Shown: piece by piece, positions 45,960-55,015 of the stretch
Position numbering within the stretch: position 1 is the stretch's first letter
Layout: each line of letters opens with the position of its first letter
The notes under the pieces: model-generated
The model's database searches: none
What the model was told of the DNA's origin: nothing
The model's input: the letters and a program-made list of their open reading frames with translations, nothing else
NCBI GenBank assembly: GCA_903824185.1
Contig: CAIJVU010000079.1
Span: forward strand, 43,979 to 107,978
Length of the DNA stretch: 64,000 bases
Source of the DNA: an uncultured Hyphomicrobiales bacterium
Lineage (GTDB): Bacteria > Pseudomonadota > Alphaproteobacteria > Rhizobiales > Beijerinckiaceae
Reading direction: 5' to 3'
Program-made: the position numbers and the translations under genes

Positions 45960-46133
45960 ATGGACAAAATTAAAAAATTTCTGAAAGAAAAGCCGCATAC
46001 GCCACGCGCCGTGCGGCGGCTTGAGGATCGGCTCGTCAAAGAACCAGCGCCAGCCGAGGCGGAAATTTCACTCGACCGCATCGCCGGCATTATGGGCAAG
46101 CTTGGAAAATCACCCCCCAAGCGCCCGCATTAA
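45960..46133 (+). CDS. Small basic hypothetical protein (57 residues)
   Basis: A short reading frame with ATG at 45960 encodes MDKIKKFLKEKPHTPRAV and ends GKLGKSPPKRPH. It is rich in Lys, Arg and Pro, with no membrane segment. It begins about 95 bp after anmK and is followed two bases later by a clear terminator, which supports a real transcript end here. I do not recognise a family. Confidence 0.5.
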   Translation: MDKIKKFLKEKPHTPRAVRRLEDRLVKEPAPAEAEISLDRIAGIMGKLGKSPPKRPH

Positions 46134-46135
46134 AA

Positions 46136-46163
46136 AAAGAGCGGACCGCAAGATCCGCTCTTT
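46136..46163. terminator. Bidirectional intrinsic terminator
   Basis: AAAGAGCGGA pairs with TCCGCTCTTT over an 8-base loop. A-run on the left and T-rich tail on the right allow use on both strands, serving the small gene from the left and the glycosyltransferase from the right. Confidence 0.82.
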
Positions 46164-46215
46164 GATGTCCCTTGAATGCTTTTACATGCCCCGCATTCAG
46201 TGAAGCTTGAACAGC

Positions 46216-48093
46216 CTATGCCAAAGCGGGTTGCTTCGCATTGCTGACCGTCTCTTTGAGACGCTCCATGATCAGACGGCCCATCAATTCGGGGCGGCCT
46301 TTAAAAAACAGCTCCACTTTGCTGGGGCCAGACATCAATTGCCGCAGACTATACCGCTCTTCATGAGAGGTGATCAGACGCACCGCAGCCTCGACATAAT
46401 CATCAATGGTTTTGGTGACCATCCAATCAGGCATGCCGAGCCGTCCGAACAAAGCCTCGTCAATATGCTCATGCACTTCCGGACCGGTTTTACAAATCCC
46501 GACAAGACCAGCTGTGATGCAATCAATGATGCCGTTCGTATTGCCAAAGGGAAACGGGTTAATGAACAGATCGCAATTGGCAATAGTCTGCATATAGGAT
46601 TTATATTCCTGATGCGGATAGACGGTTGCATAATCACCCAAAAACATCCGCACGACCCGTTTGACATTGGGATAGATCAAGCCTTGCGCCTGCCCCACCA
46701 AGAAATGGAAATGAACAGGAATTTTGCATCCATCCACAATGCGCGCACAGGCACTTAAAAATTGCGGATTGAGTTTCATCGTTGTGGCACAAACCGCGAT
46801 CTCCACTTTATCCGGCTTTTTAAGCGGTGGCCGTGCGGGCTTCACAGCCGTTGACGAGGCGGAGGGACGATAGGGCATGCCATCCGTTGGCAGCTTGATC
46901 ATTTTTTCGCTGAAGCATTTTTCATCGCCGACAAAATCCTCCTCGACCACGAGATAGTCCATGGCATGGGCATGGGAGGTTGCGGGATGGCCGGTCCCCA
47001 TAAGCTGCAGCGGCGCAACACGCAAATTGGCCTGCCACATAGTCAATGGAAACATACCAACGCTGGGCATATACAAAACCGCCACTTTGTTGCGGCGGGC
47101 CTCGCGCTGGATATGTTTCATTTGCTCAATGATCGGGATGGTGTTGTCGATGGAAATCACCTCGTCAAACACTTTGCGCGTGGTGTCATCCAGACATTGT
47201 TCATACCCCATGCCGATCACATGGAAGAGGTCACGCGCAGCCTCGATCGTGCGGGAATGGGTGCGATACATGGAATGGGAGCTGGTAAACCATTCATGTA
47301 CAACCATCATCACAGGCTTTTCAGTGCCATTGAAAACCGCGCCTGCGGTTTCGTGCAAAGCCCTGTCTTTCAAACCCAAATCGCGCAATTTGCGGCGGAC
47401 AAGCGTATTGATCGGTTTTTTGATATCGTGCTTGTCGCTGCGGTCGGCATAACTGCAATGCATATAGAGGTCATGCAAAACACCGATCGGCAATTTTTCA
47501 ATATCATCCACTTGATCCAGACGATTGGCCAGCCAAGGCAGGATTTGTTCGCGTTTGCCATGTGCCGCGGGCGACCCCAAAAAGCGCGGCGACAGCAACA
47601 CCAGACACAGGCTGGCTGCCAGATATTTATCTTGCTCCCATAAAGCATCCAGATCCAACGGCACTTCCGATTCCGGCGTAAAGAGCAGACAAAATTTCAG
47701 CAAATCCTTGTGTTGGATTTTAAGATTGCTGAGATCATCCTTGCCCTCGCCCTGATTGATGGCGCGCATCACATGATCCGCATTCTGGAACGGGCTCGCC
47801 GCAAACAAGGTCTGTAACCAGCGGTGATAGGTCATCATCCGCAACTGCCATTCCGGCGCAATAAAAAGTTCGCTATCGGCGAGCAAAGCCGACGCCGCGG
47901 CGGCTGTTCTTGTCCAGACATGCTGATCGATCTCTTCTTGATGGACCGCCCGCAGAGGCTGGGCACGGAAATTGGCCCCGAGATGCCCGTAATTATTATC
48001 AAGATCCTGAAGGAGCGCGAACAATTCGCGCATGCCCATTTCGCGATTGCGGCTATAGGCAAAGGATTCAAATCGCTCAAGATTAAATGCCAT
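46216..48093 (-). CDS. HMW1C-like cytoplasmic N-glycosyltransferase (GT41)
   Basis: A 625-residue protein, the same size as HMW1C of Haemophilus (about 620). The N-terminal half is an all-alpha domain. The C-terminal half is GT-B, with GTGHPATSHAHAMDYLVVEE, CFSEKMIKLPTDGMPYRPS and ATTMKLNPQFL (the lysine of TTMKLN corresponds, as I recall, to a catalytic/UDP-binding lysine). NPFPFGNTNGIIDCITAGLV and GICKTGPEVHEHIDEALFGR follow. HMW1C enzymes put glucose or galactose from UDP-sugars on asparagine in NX(S/T) of adhesins, in the cytoplasm, without a lipid carrier. The upstream same-strand gene encodes a 1442-residue repeat protein with about 20 sequons by my count, its likely substrate. The ATG at 48093 was preferred over 48132. 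Confidence 0.88.
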   Translation of the reverse strand: MAFNLERFESFAYSRNREMGMRELFALLQDLDNNYGHLGANFRAQPLRAVHQEEIDQHVWTRTAAAASALLADSELFIAPEWQLRMMTYHRWLQTLFAASPFQNADHVMRAINQGEGKDDLSNLKIQHKDLLKFCLLFTPESEVPLDLDALWEQDKYLAASLCLVLLSPRFLGSPAAHGKREQILPWLANRLDQVDDIEKLPIGVLHDLYMHCSYADRSDKHDIKKPINTLVRRKLRDLGLKDRALHETAGAVFNGTEKPVMMVVHEWFTSSHSMYRTHSRTIEAARDLFHVIGMGYEQCLDDTTRKVFDEVISIDNTIPIIEQMKHIQREARRNKVAVLYMPSVGMFPLTMWQANLRVAPLQLMGTGHPATSHAHAMDYLVVEEDFVGDEKCFSEKMIKLPTDGMPYRPSASSTAVKPARPPLKKPDKVEIAVCATTMKLNPQFLSACARIVDGCKIPVHFHFLVGQAQGLIYPNVKRVVRMFLGDYATVYPHQEYKSYMQTIANCDLFINPFPFGNTNGIIDCITAGLVGICKTGPEVHEHIDEALFGRLGMPDWMVTKTIDDYVEAAVRLITSHEERYSLRQLMSGPSKVELFFKGRPELMGRLIMERLKETVSNAKQPALA

Positions 48094-48594
48094 AGGTCTG
48101 TTCTCTTTAAAAAAATGGTTTTCCAAACTCATTCACACAACGCTATGACAAAGAACGCGTATTGAGATCACGAAACATGTATTAAAAAACAGGATTTTTA
48201 TTGATATGGATTTTTTGCAAATAAAAACACAAATACAATTCAAATACGTTCAATAAAAACATCTTCAATAACAACAAAACAACCATGAATCAGAATCAAT
48301 CACACTATTCAAATAATAACACATTCATAAAATAAAATTTTATAAAAATAAACCTGCAAATTAGACGAATTAAATTACTTAGAAATGAATATTTTTACAT
48401 TTTGAAATAAATACAAAGTATTATTAAATTTATAATGGTCTTTATTTTGTTCATTTAATAAAAAACAGACTTTTGAGCAATATAAAAGATTATTTTTGTT
48501 TTGAATATTTTTAAAAAAACCAAAAATATCATTTAAATAAATAAAATGACTCTTTAATACTGTAAAAAAGGGAAAAAGAGAGACTGATCCAGCC
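48094..48594. other. Very AT-rich non-coding gap between repeat-protein gene and glycosyltransferase gene
   Basis: About 500 bases hold no gene. From 48170 on, composition falls to roughly four fifths A+T, far from the surrounding coding DNA, with many runs of A and T. It probably contains the glycosyltransferase promoter and may be a site for H-NS/MucR-like silencing. I see no convincing terminator hairpin or long repeat in it. Confidence 0.6.
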
Positions 48595-51500
48595 TTAGTT
48601 TTGGATCGTCACCTTGGCCTGATTGCGGCCCGCATAATCAATTGCTTGCTGATTGGCCGTAATATTGGACTGCGTATCCGTGACCGTCAGAACAAAATTA
48701 TTCTGGAACGTTGCCAGTGCGTTTTGAATATCGGGCGGCGCTAATACAGATGCATCCAATGTGCTCACCTGCAAATATTTCGAAATCGACCCGAATTGAA
48801 CGCCCAGCACATTCGACAGATCATTGGGATAGGAAACCGTAATCTGGTCACCACCCGCAGACGTCAATTTCACACCGCCGTTCAATGTGCCGTCAGACGT
48901 AGCGCGCAGCAAGAAGTTGTTGTTTGAACTCGTATAGCCAAAGGCGGTATTAATGGCATTGACGATGCTCGTGATATTTTTTTGCGCATTATTGCCCAGA
49001 TTTAAATTAATGCTGTGGCTTGTGACCGCCCCTGTTTGCGAGTCTTTCACATCAATCACAACCACGCCGCCTGCCTGACCAGCCGGCGCATTTGTCAGCG
49101 GCATACCGGTCAGAGTGATTACGCCCGAGGCGTTTTGAACGCGCGACACCGTGCCGAAATTCAAGCCGGTGTAGGCCATGATATTGTCTTGATCGACCAC
49201 ATTGATCGTCGGGGTGGATTTGGAATAAAGCGTAACACCACCCGACAAGGCATCAAAGGTCGCGGTCAAATCAACATTTTGATAGGATTGATCCGCACCC
49301 GCCGCAGACTCCCCGTATTTCAGATAATCTTTATAATTTGCGACAGCCTGATTGATCGTATCGATCACATCCTGAACCGTCTTGATCTTGGCCTGCATGC
49401 TCAAAACAGGCAATGGTACACCTGCTGGCGGCGAATTCGGATCAAAATAGCTATGCGTCGTCGCATCATAATTTTTGAAGATCGGAATCCCGTTGATGGT
49501 CACATTGGGATCCAGAATGGACACATTCTGATTGGGAATGGACAAGGTCGGCAAGTTCACAACAGCGGGGTCGGCAGCCAACGGGGGCGTGCTTCTGGTA
49601 GCCCCTGCAATCGCTTTGCCGGGAACCGAACTGACGCCTTGAAGGCTTGTGATCTGCGCCGCGGTGGTATTCTTGTCGATCTGCACATTGATCCGCAAAA
49701 CTTTGCTGATCGACTTCATGATCGCCGTATTATCAATATTGGCAGCCGGATTATAAATCGAGGAAATCGGGCTATTGATCACCAGTTCCGAAACATTAGA
49801 CTGGCTGTCCAAAACAGGGGCATCACCCCATGTGACACCGTTCAGCGTCAGGCCGTTTTTAAACTTCGCGGTGATCCCGTCATTGCTGATCACTGTCTGG
49901 TCATAGCCGATGATCGGAATCAATGTCGCATTCAATTTCCCATTGGCATCGAGCTGACCGGGAATTGCAATGGATGGCGCTTGCGGCGGCGTCCCCGTGC
50001 TTAATCCTTTGGGCTTGCCGTCCGCACTGATAGCGCCCAACAAACGGCCCGAGGCCAAGAGCGTTGCGAAAGGCGAGGCCGCGGACAGATCAAGATGTGC
50101 CAAGGCGCTCTCGCTGTCATGGATCATATAGAAACTCGGATCGGCTGAGGAATAGCGCGGAGGCAATCCATTGCTGCCGCCTACGGATGCCGAAACCACA
50201 TTAATCGTAAAGCTGCGCGCCAATGTCGTATTGCGCGTGGTCATCTGGTCGTTGATTTTAAGACCGAACGTATCGGCGCCAGCGCCCGCAACACCCGCAT
50301 AGGCAGGCGGATCAGCCACCAATTGGTAATTATGCGCCCCGTCGGTCGGCACAAAGGTCGAGGGCGGAACCCAGTTAAAAGACGGGTTGCCGCTGGCATC
50401 GGTTGCCATCTGGCCACTCGGTGTGGCCACTGGAACACCATTGGCATCTTTGTTGATGGTATATTGTGAAATCAGCTGATTGCCGGATTTTACTTTTAAC
50501 AGACTGCCAACAACCCGTCCGTTTTGAATGAGGTTATTGTTCTTATCAATCGTAATGCCGCTGTAGTAGTTCGACACACCATTGCTGTCTGGGGCATCAA
50601 TGACGACTTGATCAACCGCAGAACTTCCCTCAACAACGCTGACCATTTGCGCAATCGCAACAGGCTTTGGTGTTTTAACAGTGCCATTGGGATTGAGCTC
50701 ATCCACCAGATTGCCACTGGTGTCGCGCTTATAGGCCTGGGTGATCGAGATCGCAAAAGGCGCATTGGCTGTGGCTGAGCGAACTGTTGTCGTTCCGGAG
50801 ATCGCAACACCCGAAGCGGTCAGGTTTTGATCCAGAACATAGGTTCCAAGCCCGCCTGTGCCGGTTCCCAAGCCGATAATTTTTGCAGTGCCGCCTCCAG
50901 ACATAGTGATCGTGCTGCCGACTTCAAGCTGGCCATAGCCCAGCTGCGTCACACGTAAAAGACTATGGGCGGGATCACTGGCATTGGCGATGATATCCGC
51001 CGTTGCCGAAAAATCAGCCGGCGTATTGGCGGTCATGGAGACATCGACCCCGGCTTGATCCAGAACCGTCTGTGCGGGACTGACCGTATAGGTATAAGGC
51101 GGCGTGCTGGCGTTGATTATCCCAGTGATCACGGTCCCGTCGGCCACGCCACCGCCCGACAACACCGATCCGACTTTCAATGTTCCTGATACTTGGCTTG
51201 AGACAGTCAATGTCGTGACAGGAGGCGTTTGGGTATTGTCGGTCTGGATATTGCCAACCATCGCAGCCGGATTGGTTTGCAAAACAGGACCACCCGCCCA
51301 GTTGGACAGACTTTGCGCAAGGGTGACACTGTTTGTGAATTTGGCGAGATCATCCGCGTGGGAAATAACCTCGCTGGTTTTATCACGCAGATTGTAGCTG
51401 ACCTTCAACTTGCTCAAAACACTGCTGTTTTGCAAAACCTTGTCAAGGCTCGCATCCGTAATATTGAGCGTGTAGGGCTTGGTCAGCGTGCCGAGATTGC

Positions 51501-52923
51501 TCGAATAGGCCACGACATTGTTGATCGTGTCTTTGATCGACAGCGTAAAATTCTTCGGGATTTTATTGAGCGCCGCCGCATTGGCCAAAACATTCGACAT
51601 TTTGTCTTCGACCGTAAAGTCGAGGACATGCGGATCTTTATACATCAGACTGGCATCGACCGCTTTCACGCCGCTCAGATGCAGTTGATAATTGGTGCCC
51701 ATGGCAGCCAACACATTTTTATTGAATTTATATTGATCGGCTGTGATCGCAAAAGGCGTGGTCGAGGGCATCGCCACCGAGGGATCGGTATCGCTGACCA
51801 GCGAGATTTTATCCAGCCGCTTCAAACGGCCCAAGACATCGATATTGGACTGAACATCCGACACCGCAGCCGTAATATTGAGTTTGAATTTTGATATCTG
51901 CCCGCTGCCCACTGTCCCTTCGGTGGCAAATAAGGAATTCAGCTTGGCAATTTTTTCAGCCAGCTGCGGCGCATTGGACGGCGACAGATCACTGGCACTG
52001 ACATCAATGGTCATGCCCTTGATCAATTTGACCGTATCGGGAGACAGGCTCACGGCATCCGCAAGCGTAAAATTACCCGTCGCCTGGATCGCCACGGGGT
52101 TGAGGCCCGATGTCGCCGATGTAATCGAATAGAAATAGGGTTTGCCCGCCGAGGCGCCGGATGCGATTTTGAGGGCATCGCCTTTCAAAATATCCGTCGG
52201 GCTCAGAGACAATGTCGGCCGGTTCATTTCCGTGTAGCGAATACCGGTAATGGCACGAGACAAACCCGTTGTCTGGGTCATATCTTGCGTCATATCCAAC
52301 AGAGTTGAAAAATTCTTCGAAATCGCGGTGCCGCTATCCACAATCGGAAGTTGATTGAAGACGGTGGTTGCCGCCGCTCCGCTGTATTTTTGCACATTGG
52401 CACTGGCGGTCAGATCATAAGCTGGCACCGCATTACGCATGGAGGCCGAGGCAGGCGATGAGCCATTGGCATTGGTAAACGTGACCGTGAATTGCGGCGT
52501 ATAACTGGGCACTGCGGCGGGCGTATTATAAGGCCCCGCTGCGACCGACCGGAAAAAAGGATCAACGATATTGGCCTGTTTGAGAGAAAATTGCGCGGTA
52601 TTGCCGGTGACAACGGGGGGATTGAACGCGTTTGTCACATCGGTCGCGCCGTCATAAATCCTGACAGTATTGGCCGGATTGTAATTGGAAATCGTGATAA
52701 TCCGCGCCCCTTGCCCCACGCCCTGCTTGGCCACGGGCATGGCTGGCTTGCCGCTGGCGGCTGCGGATGCCTGCGCCGGGGCTGCAAGGCTGACAGAGGA
52801 CAAAGACACGGTGACGGCTGGGGCAGAGACAGACGCGCTCGCGCTTGCTGCCGGTTTGGCAGCAACAGTCGGAGCCGAATAGGTTGCAGCAACCTTATTC
52901 GTTATCGTGGATATGGTCACCAT
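48595..52923 (-). CDS. Large repeat-containing surface/adhesin-like protein, putative target of the HMW1C-like enzyme
   Basis: A 1442-residue protein very rich in Asn, Ser, Thr, Val and Ala, with almost no cysteine. It begins MVTISTITNKVAATYS, then a low-complexity Ala/Ser/Pro/Val stretch to about residue 70; there is no classical signal peptide. Around residues 350-530 are degenerate repeats of the form D(T)xxNIxxNxxxLxKxxxxxxLxI, for example DVQSNIDVLGRLKRL and DTINNVVAYSSNLGTL, and the last residues repeat it (DTQSNITANQQAIDYAG). Near 1300-1390 a segment with NITSIVNAINTAFGY and GGVKLTSAGGDQITVSY resembles a flagellin/hook IN-type motif. The frame could also start at TTG 52965 or GTG just after the ATG. 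No secretion gene is adjacent. Confidence 0.75.
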   Translation of the reverse strand: MVTISTITNKVAATYSAPTVAAKPAASASASVSAPAVTVSLSSVSLAAPAQASAAASGKPAMPVAKQGVGQGARIITISNYNPANTVRIYDGATDVTNAFNPPVVTGNTAQFSLKQANIVDPFFRSVAAGPYNTPAAVPSYTPQFTVTFTNANGSSPASASMRNAVPAYDLTASANVQKYSGAAATTVFNQLPIVDSGTAISKNFSTLLDMTQDMTQTTGLSRAITGIRYTEMNRPTLSLSPTDILKGDALKIASGASAGKPYFYSITSATSGLNPVAIQATGNFTLADAVSLSPDTVKLIKGMTIDVSASDLSPSNAPQLAEKIAKLNSLFATEGTVGSGQISKFKLNITAAVSDVQSNIDVLGRLKRLDKISLVSDTDPSVAMPSTTPFAITADQYKFNKNVLAAMGTNYQLHLSGVKAVDASLMYKDPHVLDFTVEDKMSNVLANAAALNKIPKNFTLSIKDTINNVVAYSSNLGTLTKPYTLNITDASLDKVLQNSSVLSKLKVSYNLRDKTSEVISHADDLAKFTNSVTLAQSLSNWAGGPVLQTNPAAMVGNIQTDNTQTPPVTTLTVSSQVSGTLKVGSVLSGGGVADGTVITGIINASTPPYTYTVSPAQTVLDQAGVDVSMTANTPADFSATADIIANASDPAHSLLRVTQLGYGQLEVGSTITMSGGGTAKIIGLGTGTGGLGTYVLDQNLTASGVAISGTTTVRSATANAPFAISITQAYKRDTSGNLVDELNPNGTVKTPKPVAIAQMVSVVEGSSAVDQVVIDAPDSNGVSNYYSGITIDKNNNLIQNGRVVGSLLKVKSGNQLISQYTINKDANGVPVATPSGQMATDASGNPSFNWVPPSTFVPTDGAHNYQLVADPPAYAGVAGAGADTFGLKINDQMTTRNTTLARSFTINVVSASVGGSNGLPPRYSSADPSFYMIHDSESALAHLDLSAASPFATLLASGRLLGAISADGKPKGLSTGTPPQAPSIAIPGQLDANGKLNATLIPIIGYDQTVISNDGITAKFKNGLTLNGVTWGDAPVLDSQSNVSELVINSPISSIYNPAANIDNTAIMKSISKVLRINVQIDKNTTAAQITSLQGVSSVPGKAIAGATRSTPPLAADPAVVNLPTLSIPNQNVSILDPNVTINGIPIFKNYDATTHSYFDPNSPPAGVPLPVLSMQAKIKTVQDVIDTINQAVANYKDYLKYGESAAGADQSYQNVDLTATFDALSGGVTLYSKSTPTINVVDQDNIMAYTGLNFGTVSRVQNASGVITLTGMPLTNAPAGQAGGVVVIDVKDSQTGAVTSHSINLNLGNNAQKNITSIVNAINTAFGYTSSNNNFLLRATSDGTLNGGVKLTSAGGDQITVSYPNDLSNVLGVQFGSISKYLQVSTLDASVLAPPDIQNALATFQNNFVLTVTDTQSNITANQQAIDYAGRNQAKVTIQN

Positions 52924-53046
52924 GCCCTTTGCATCTGCCCTCGTCTTCCTGACAGAGACTCGCAAGCATTATGCCAGATTCAACCATGCCCACAGATAAA
53001 AAACCCTTATAAAACATGGCTAAAGGATTCTAATCGGGCTCAAAAT

Positions 53047-53736
53047 CTACTTTTTCTGGCCAAGCAGGTCAGGACGACGAAGCCTTGTCAGGGCTCTGGA
53101 CTGCTCCATCCGCCAGTCTTTGATCCGCTGATGATTGCCCGATAACAGCACCTCGGGAATGGAGCGGCCCTCAAAGTCCCGTGGCTTTGTGTAATGCGGA
53201 TATTCCAGCAAACCCTGCTCAAAACTCTCCTCTTCGCCGGACAGGACTTTCCCCATGACACCGGGAATCAGGCGCACACAGGCATCCAAAACCACCATGG
53301 CGGCGATTTCCCCGCCCGAAAGCACATAATCGCCGATCGAGACTTCTTCCAGATCGCGGGCTTCGATGACCCGCTCATCAACCCCTTCAAACCGCCCGCA
53401 CACGATCACCACACCCGATCCAGCCGCCAAATCCCTGACGCGTGCCTGAGATAAGGGCGCACCGCGCGGCGACATCAGTAATTTCGGGCGCGGATCATCA
53501 GCACCAGCCACCGCATCAAGACAGGCCGCCACCACATCCGCCCGCAAAACCATGCCCGCGCCGCCGCCTGCAGGCGTGTCATCGACCGCCCGATGACGGC
53601 CTAATCCATGCGTGCGGATGTCATGCACATCAAACCGCCACAAGCCCTCGCGCAGCGCCGTTCCCGACAATGAGGCGCCAAGCGGGCCGGGAAACATATC
53701 CGGCATAATGGTCAGCACGCTGGCATGAAAACTCAT
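53047..53736 (-). CDS. trmD: tRNA (guanine-N1)-methyltransferase TrmD
   Basis: A 229-residue SPOUT methyltransferase that makes m1G37 in tRNAs. It has the knot and SAM-binding blocks [46 protein letters not shown] and [20 protein letters not shown]. The C-terminal part shows [14 protein letters not shown] and [14 protein letters not shown]. It overlaps rimM by 4 bp, as expected in this ribosomal operon. rplS, which often follows trmD, is not downstream here. Confidence 0.97.
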   Translation of the reverse strand: MSFHASVLTIMPDMFPGPLGASLSGTALREGLWRFDVHDIRTHGLGRHRAVDDTPAGGGAGMVLRADVVAACLDAVAGADDPRPKLLMSPRGAPLSQARVRDLAAGSGVVIVCGRFEGVDERVIEARDLEEVSIGDYVLSGGEIAAMVVLDACVRLIPGVMGKVLSGEEESFEQGLLEYPHYTKPRDFEGRSIPEVLLSGNHQRIKDWRMEQSRALTRLRRPDLLGQKK

Positions 53737-54434
53737 GAAGCGTCAGGCTCCTTGGTTTTGCGTTCTGCCGCAGGTTTTGTTGAGGGTGAACGCCCTTTGG
53801 CTGCTTGCGGGGGTGGTGCCGCCGGCTTGCCGAAATCCTTGGGCAAGACAACCTCAACATATCCGGCTTTGATATCGATCTTGGGCGCGAATTCTTTGGT
53901 AAAGGGAAGAAAATCAGTGGGAGCAGGCTTTGTGAGGCGTATTTCCAGCATATCGCCCGCGCCATGATTGAACAGGCCAACAATATGACCCAGCACATCG
54001 CCGGCCTGATCAACCACCTTCAAGCCCACAAGATCGGCATGGTAAAATTCATCGTCATCAGCAAGGGCTGGCAACCGCGCGCGCGCCAGCGATAAATGCA
54101 GTCCGGTCAGGCTTTCGGCCTGTGTGCGATCGTCAATTCCGCCGATCTTGGCAATGATCAAATCATCCCGCAAAAAGCGCAAAGGCTTCACCGTCACGGA
54201 GCGGCCATCTTGCAAGCGCAAAGGCCCATAATCGCCAACGGCCATAGGGTCTTCGGTATAGGATTTCAAACGTATCTCGCCGCGCAAGCCATGGGCTGCA
54301 CCAATGACCCCAACCACGACATGGTCATCAGGCAGCGGGCCCATGTCCCCACCCTGCGGCGCATCGCTTTTCGGCTTGCCGACAGGCGATGATCGCGCGT
54401 CTGCGCGTGTCTTATCAACGGGCCTTTTTGACAT
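53733..54434 (-). CDS. rimM: Ribosome maturation factor RimM
   Basis: A 233-residue RimM for 30S maturation. The N-terminal RimM domain has [20 protein letters not shown] and the PRC-barrel has [19 protein letters not shown] and GAGDMLEIR. It carries an N-terminal extension of about 35 residues and a Lys/Pro/Ala-rich C-terminal tail of about 35 residues that typical RimM lacks. GGGAG before the ATG at 54434 fixes the start; an upstream in-frame start overlaps the terminator and is rejected. Confidence 0.94.
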   Translation of the reverse strand: MSKRPVDKTRADARSSPVGKPKSDAPQGGDMGPLPDDHVVVGVIGAAHGLRGEIRLKSYTEDPMAVGDYGPLRLQDGRSVTVKPLRFLRDDLIIAKIGGIDDRTQAESLTGLHLSLARARLPALADDDEFYHADLVGLKVVDQAGDVLGHIVGLFNHGAGDMLEIRLTKPAPTDFLPFTKEFAPKIDIKAGYVEVVLPKDFGKPAAPPPQAAKGRSPSTKPAAERKTKEPDAS

Positions 54435-54477
54435 CGGCACAGTCTCCCTCACCCGAAGATGGAATGAACAACGGATA

Positions 54478-54517
54478 CAAAAAAATAGCGGGCATGGGAA
54501 TTTGACCCCAAGCCCGC
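54478..54517 (-). terminator. Intrinsic terminator/attenuator between rpsP and rimM
   Basis: On the minus strand an 11-bp stem with one mismatch (GCGGGCTTGGG / CCCATGCCCGC) is followed by TATTTTTTTG. It lies just after rpsP and before rimM. Partial termination would keep S16 in excess over RimM and TrmD, as the cell needs. Confidence 0.78.
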
Positions 54518-54556
54518 CATAAAACAAGCCCACCAGAAAACAAGTCTGGCGACAGC

Positions 54557-54931
54557 TTATTCCGCTGAAGGAGCGGCGGCTGCGGCGGCGGCTTCTGCTG
54601 CTGCGGCGGCGGCTGCATCAAGACGCTCTTGCGCCTTCTTCTTCGGCTTTGCCTTTTCAGGATTGCTATGGGCTTTGCGCTTCAGCAAACCGGCGGCATC
54701 CAGAAAACGCTCGACGCGGTCGGTCGGCTGCGCGCCTTTGGACAGCCAATCTTTGGCACGATCAAGATCAAGCTTCACGCGCTCGGCATTGTCTTTGGCC
54801 AACATGGGATTGAAAGTGCCGATTTTTTCGATGAAGCGGCCATCACGGGGATAACGGCTATCAGCGACAACAATCGCATAGTGAGGACGCTTTTTGGCAC
54901 CACCGCGTGCAAGACGAATTTTTAAAGACAT
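54557..54931 (-). CDS. rpsP: 30S ribosomal protein S16
   Basis: A 124-residue S16, with the conserved core [40 protein letters not shown] and [14 protein letters not shown] in the first 85 residues. The remaining part is a Lys-rich stretch and an almost pure Ala tail, longer than in E. coli (82 residues) but a style seen in other alphaproteobacteria. It sits between ffh and rimM in the standard order. Confidence 0.97.
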   Translation of the reverse strand: MSLKIRLARGGAKKRPHYAIVVADSRYPRDGRFIEKIGTFNPMLAKDNAERVKLDLDRAKDWLSKGAQPTDRVERFLDAAGLLKRKAHSNPEKAKPKKKAQERLDAAAAAAAEAAAAAAAPSAE

Positions 54932-55015
54932 GTGTTCAATTTCCTACATCATTTCCCGTCTGTTGAAAAAGGCCTCGCTGCCGCCGACGGGAACGGAAAG
55001 CGAAAAGCCGGTTGA

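Noticed and set aside
49015..50004. A 329-residue plus-strand frame inside the repeat-protein gene
   Set aside because: Its Arg/His/Ile-rich, low-quality sequence is the antisense shadow of a repetitive Asn/Thr/Val-rich gene.
48595..52923. Classical autotransporter or two-partner secretion adhesin
   Set aside because: There is no signal peptide, no TPS domain, no C-terminal beta-barrel and no TpsB gene nearby.
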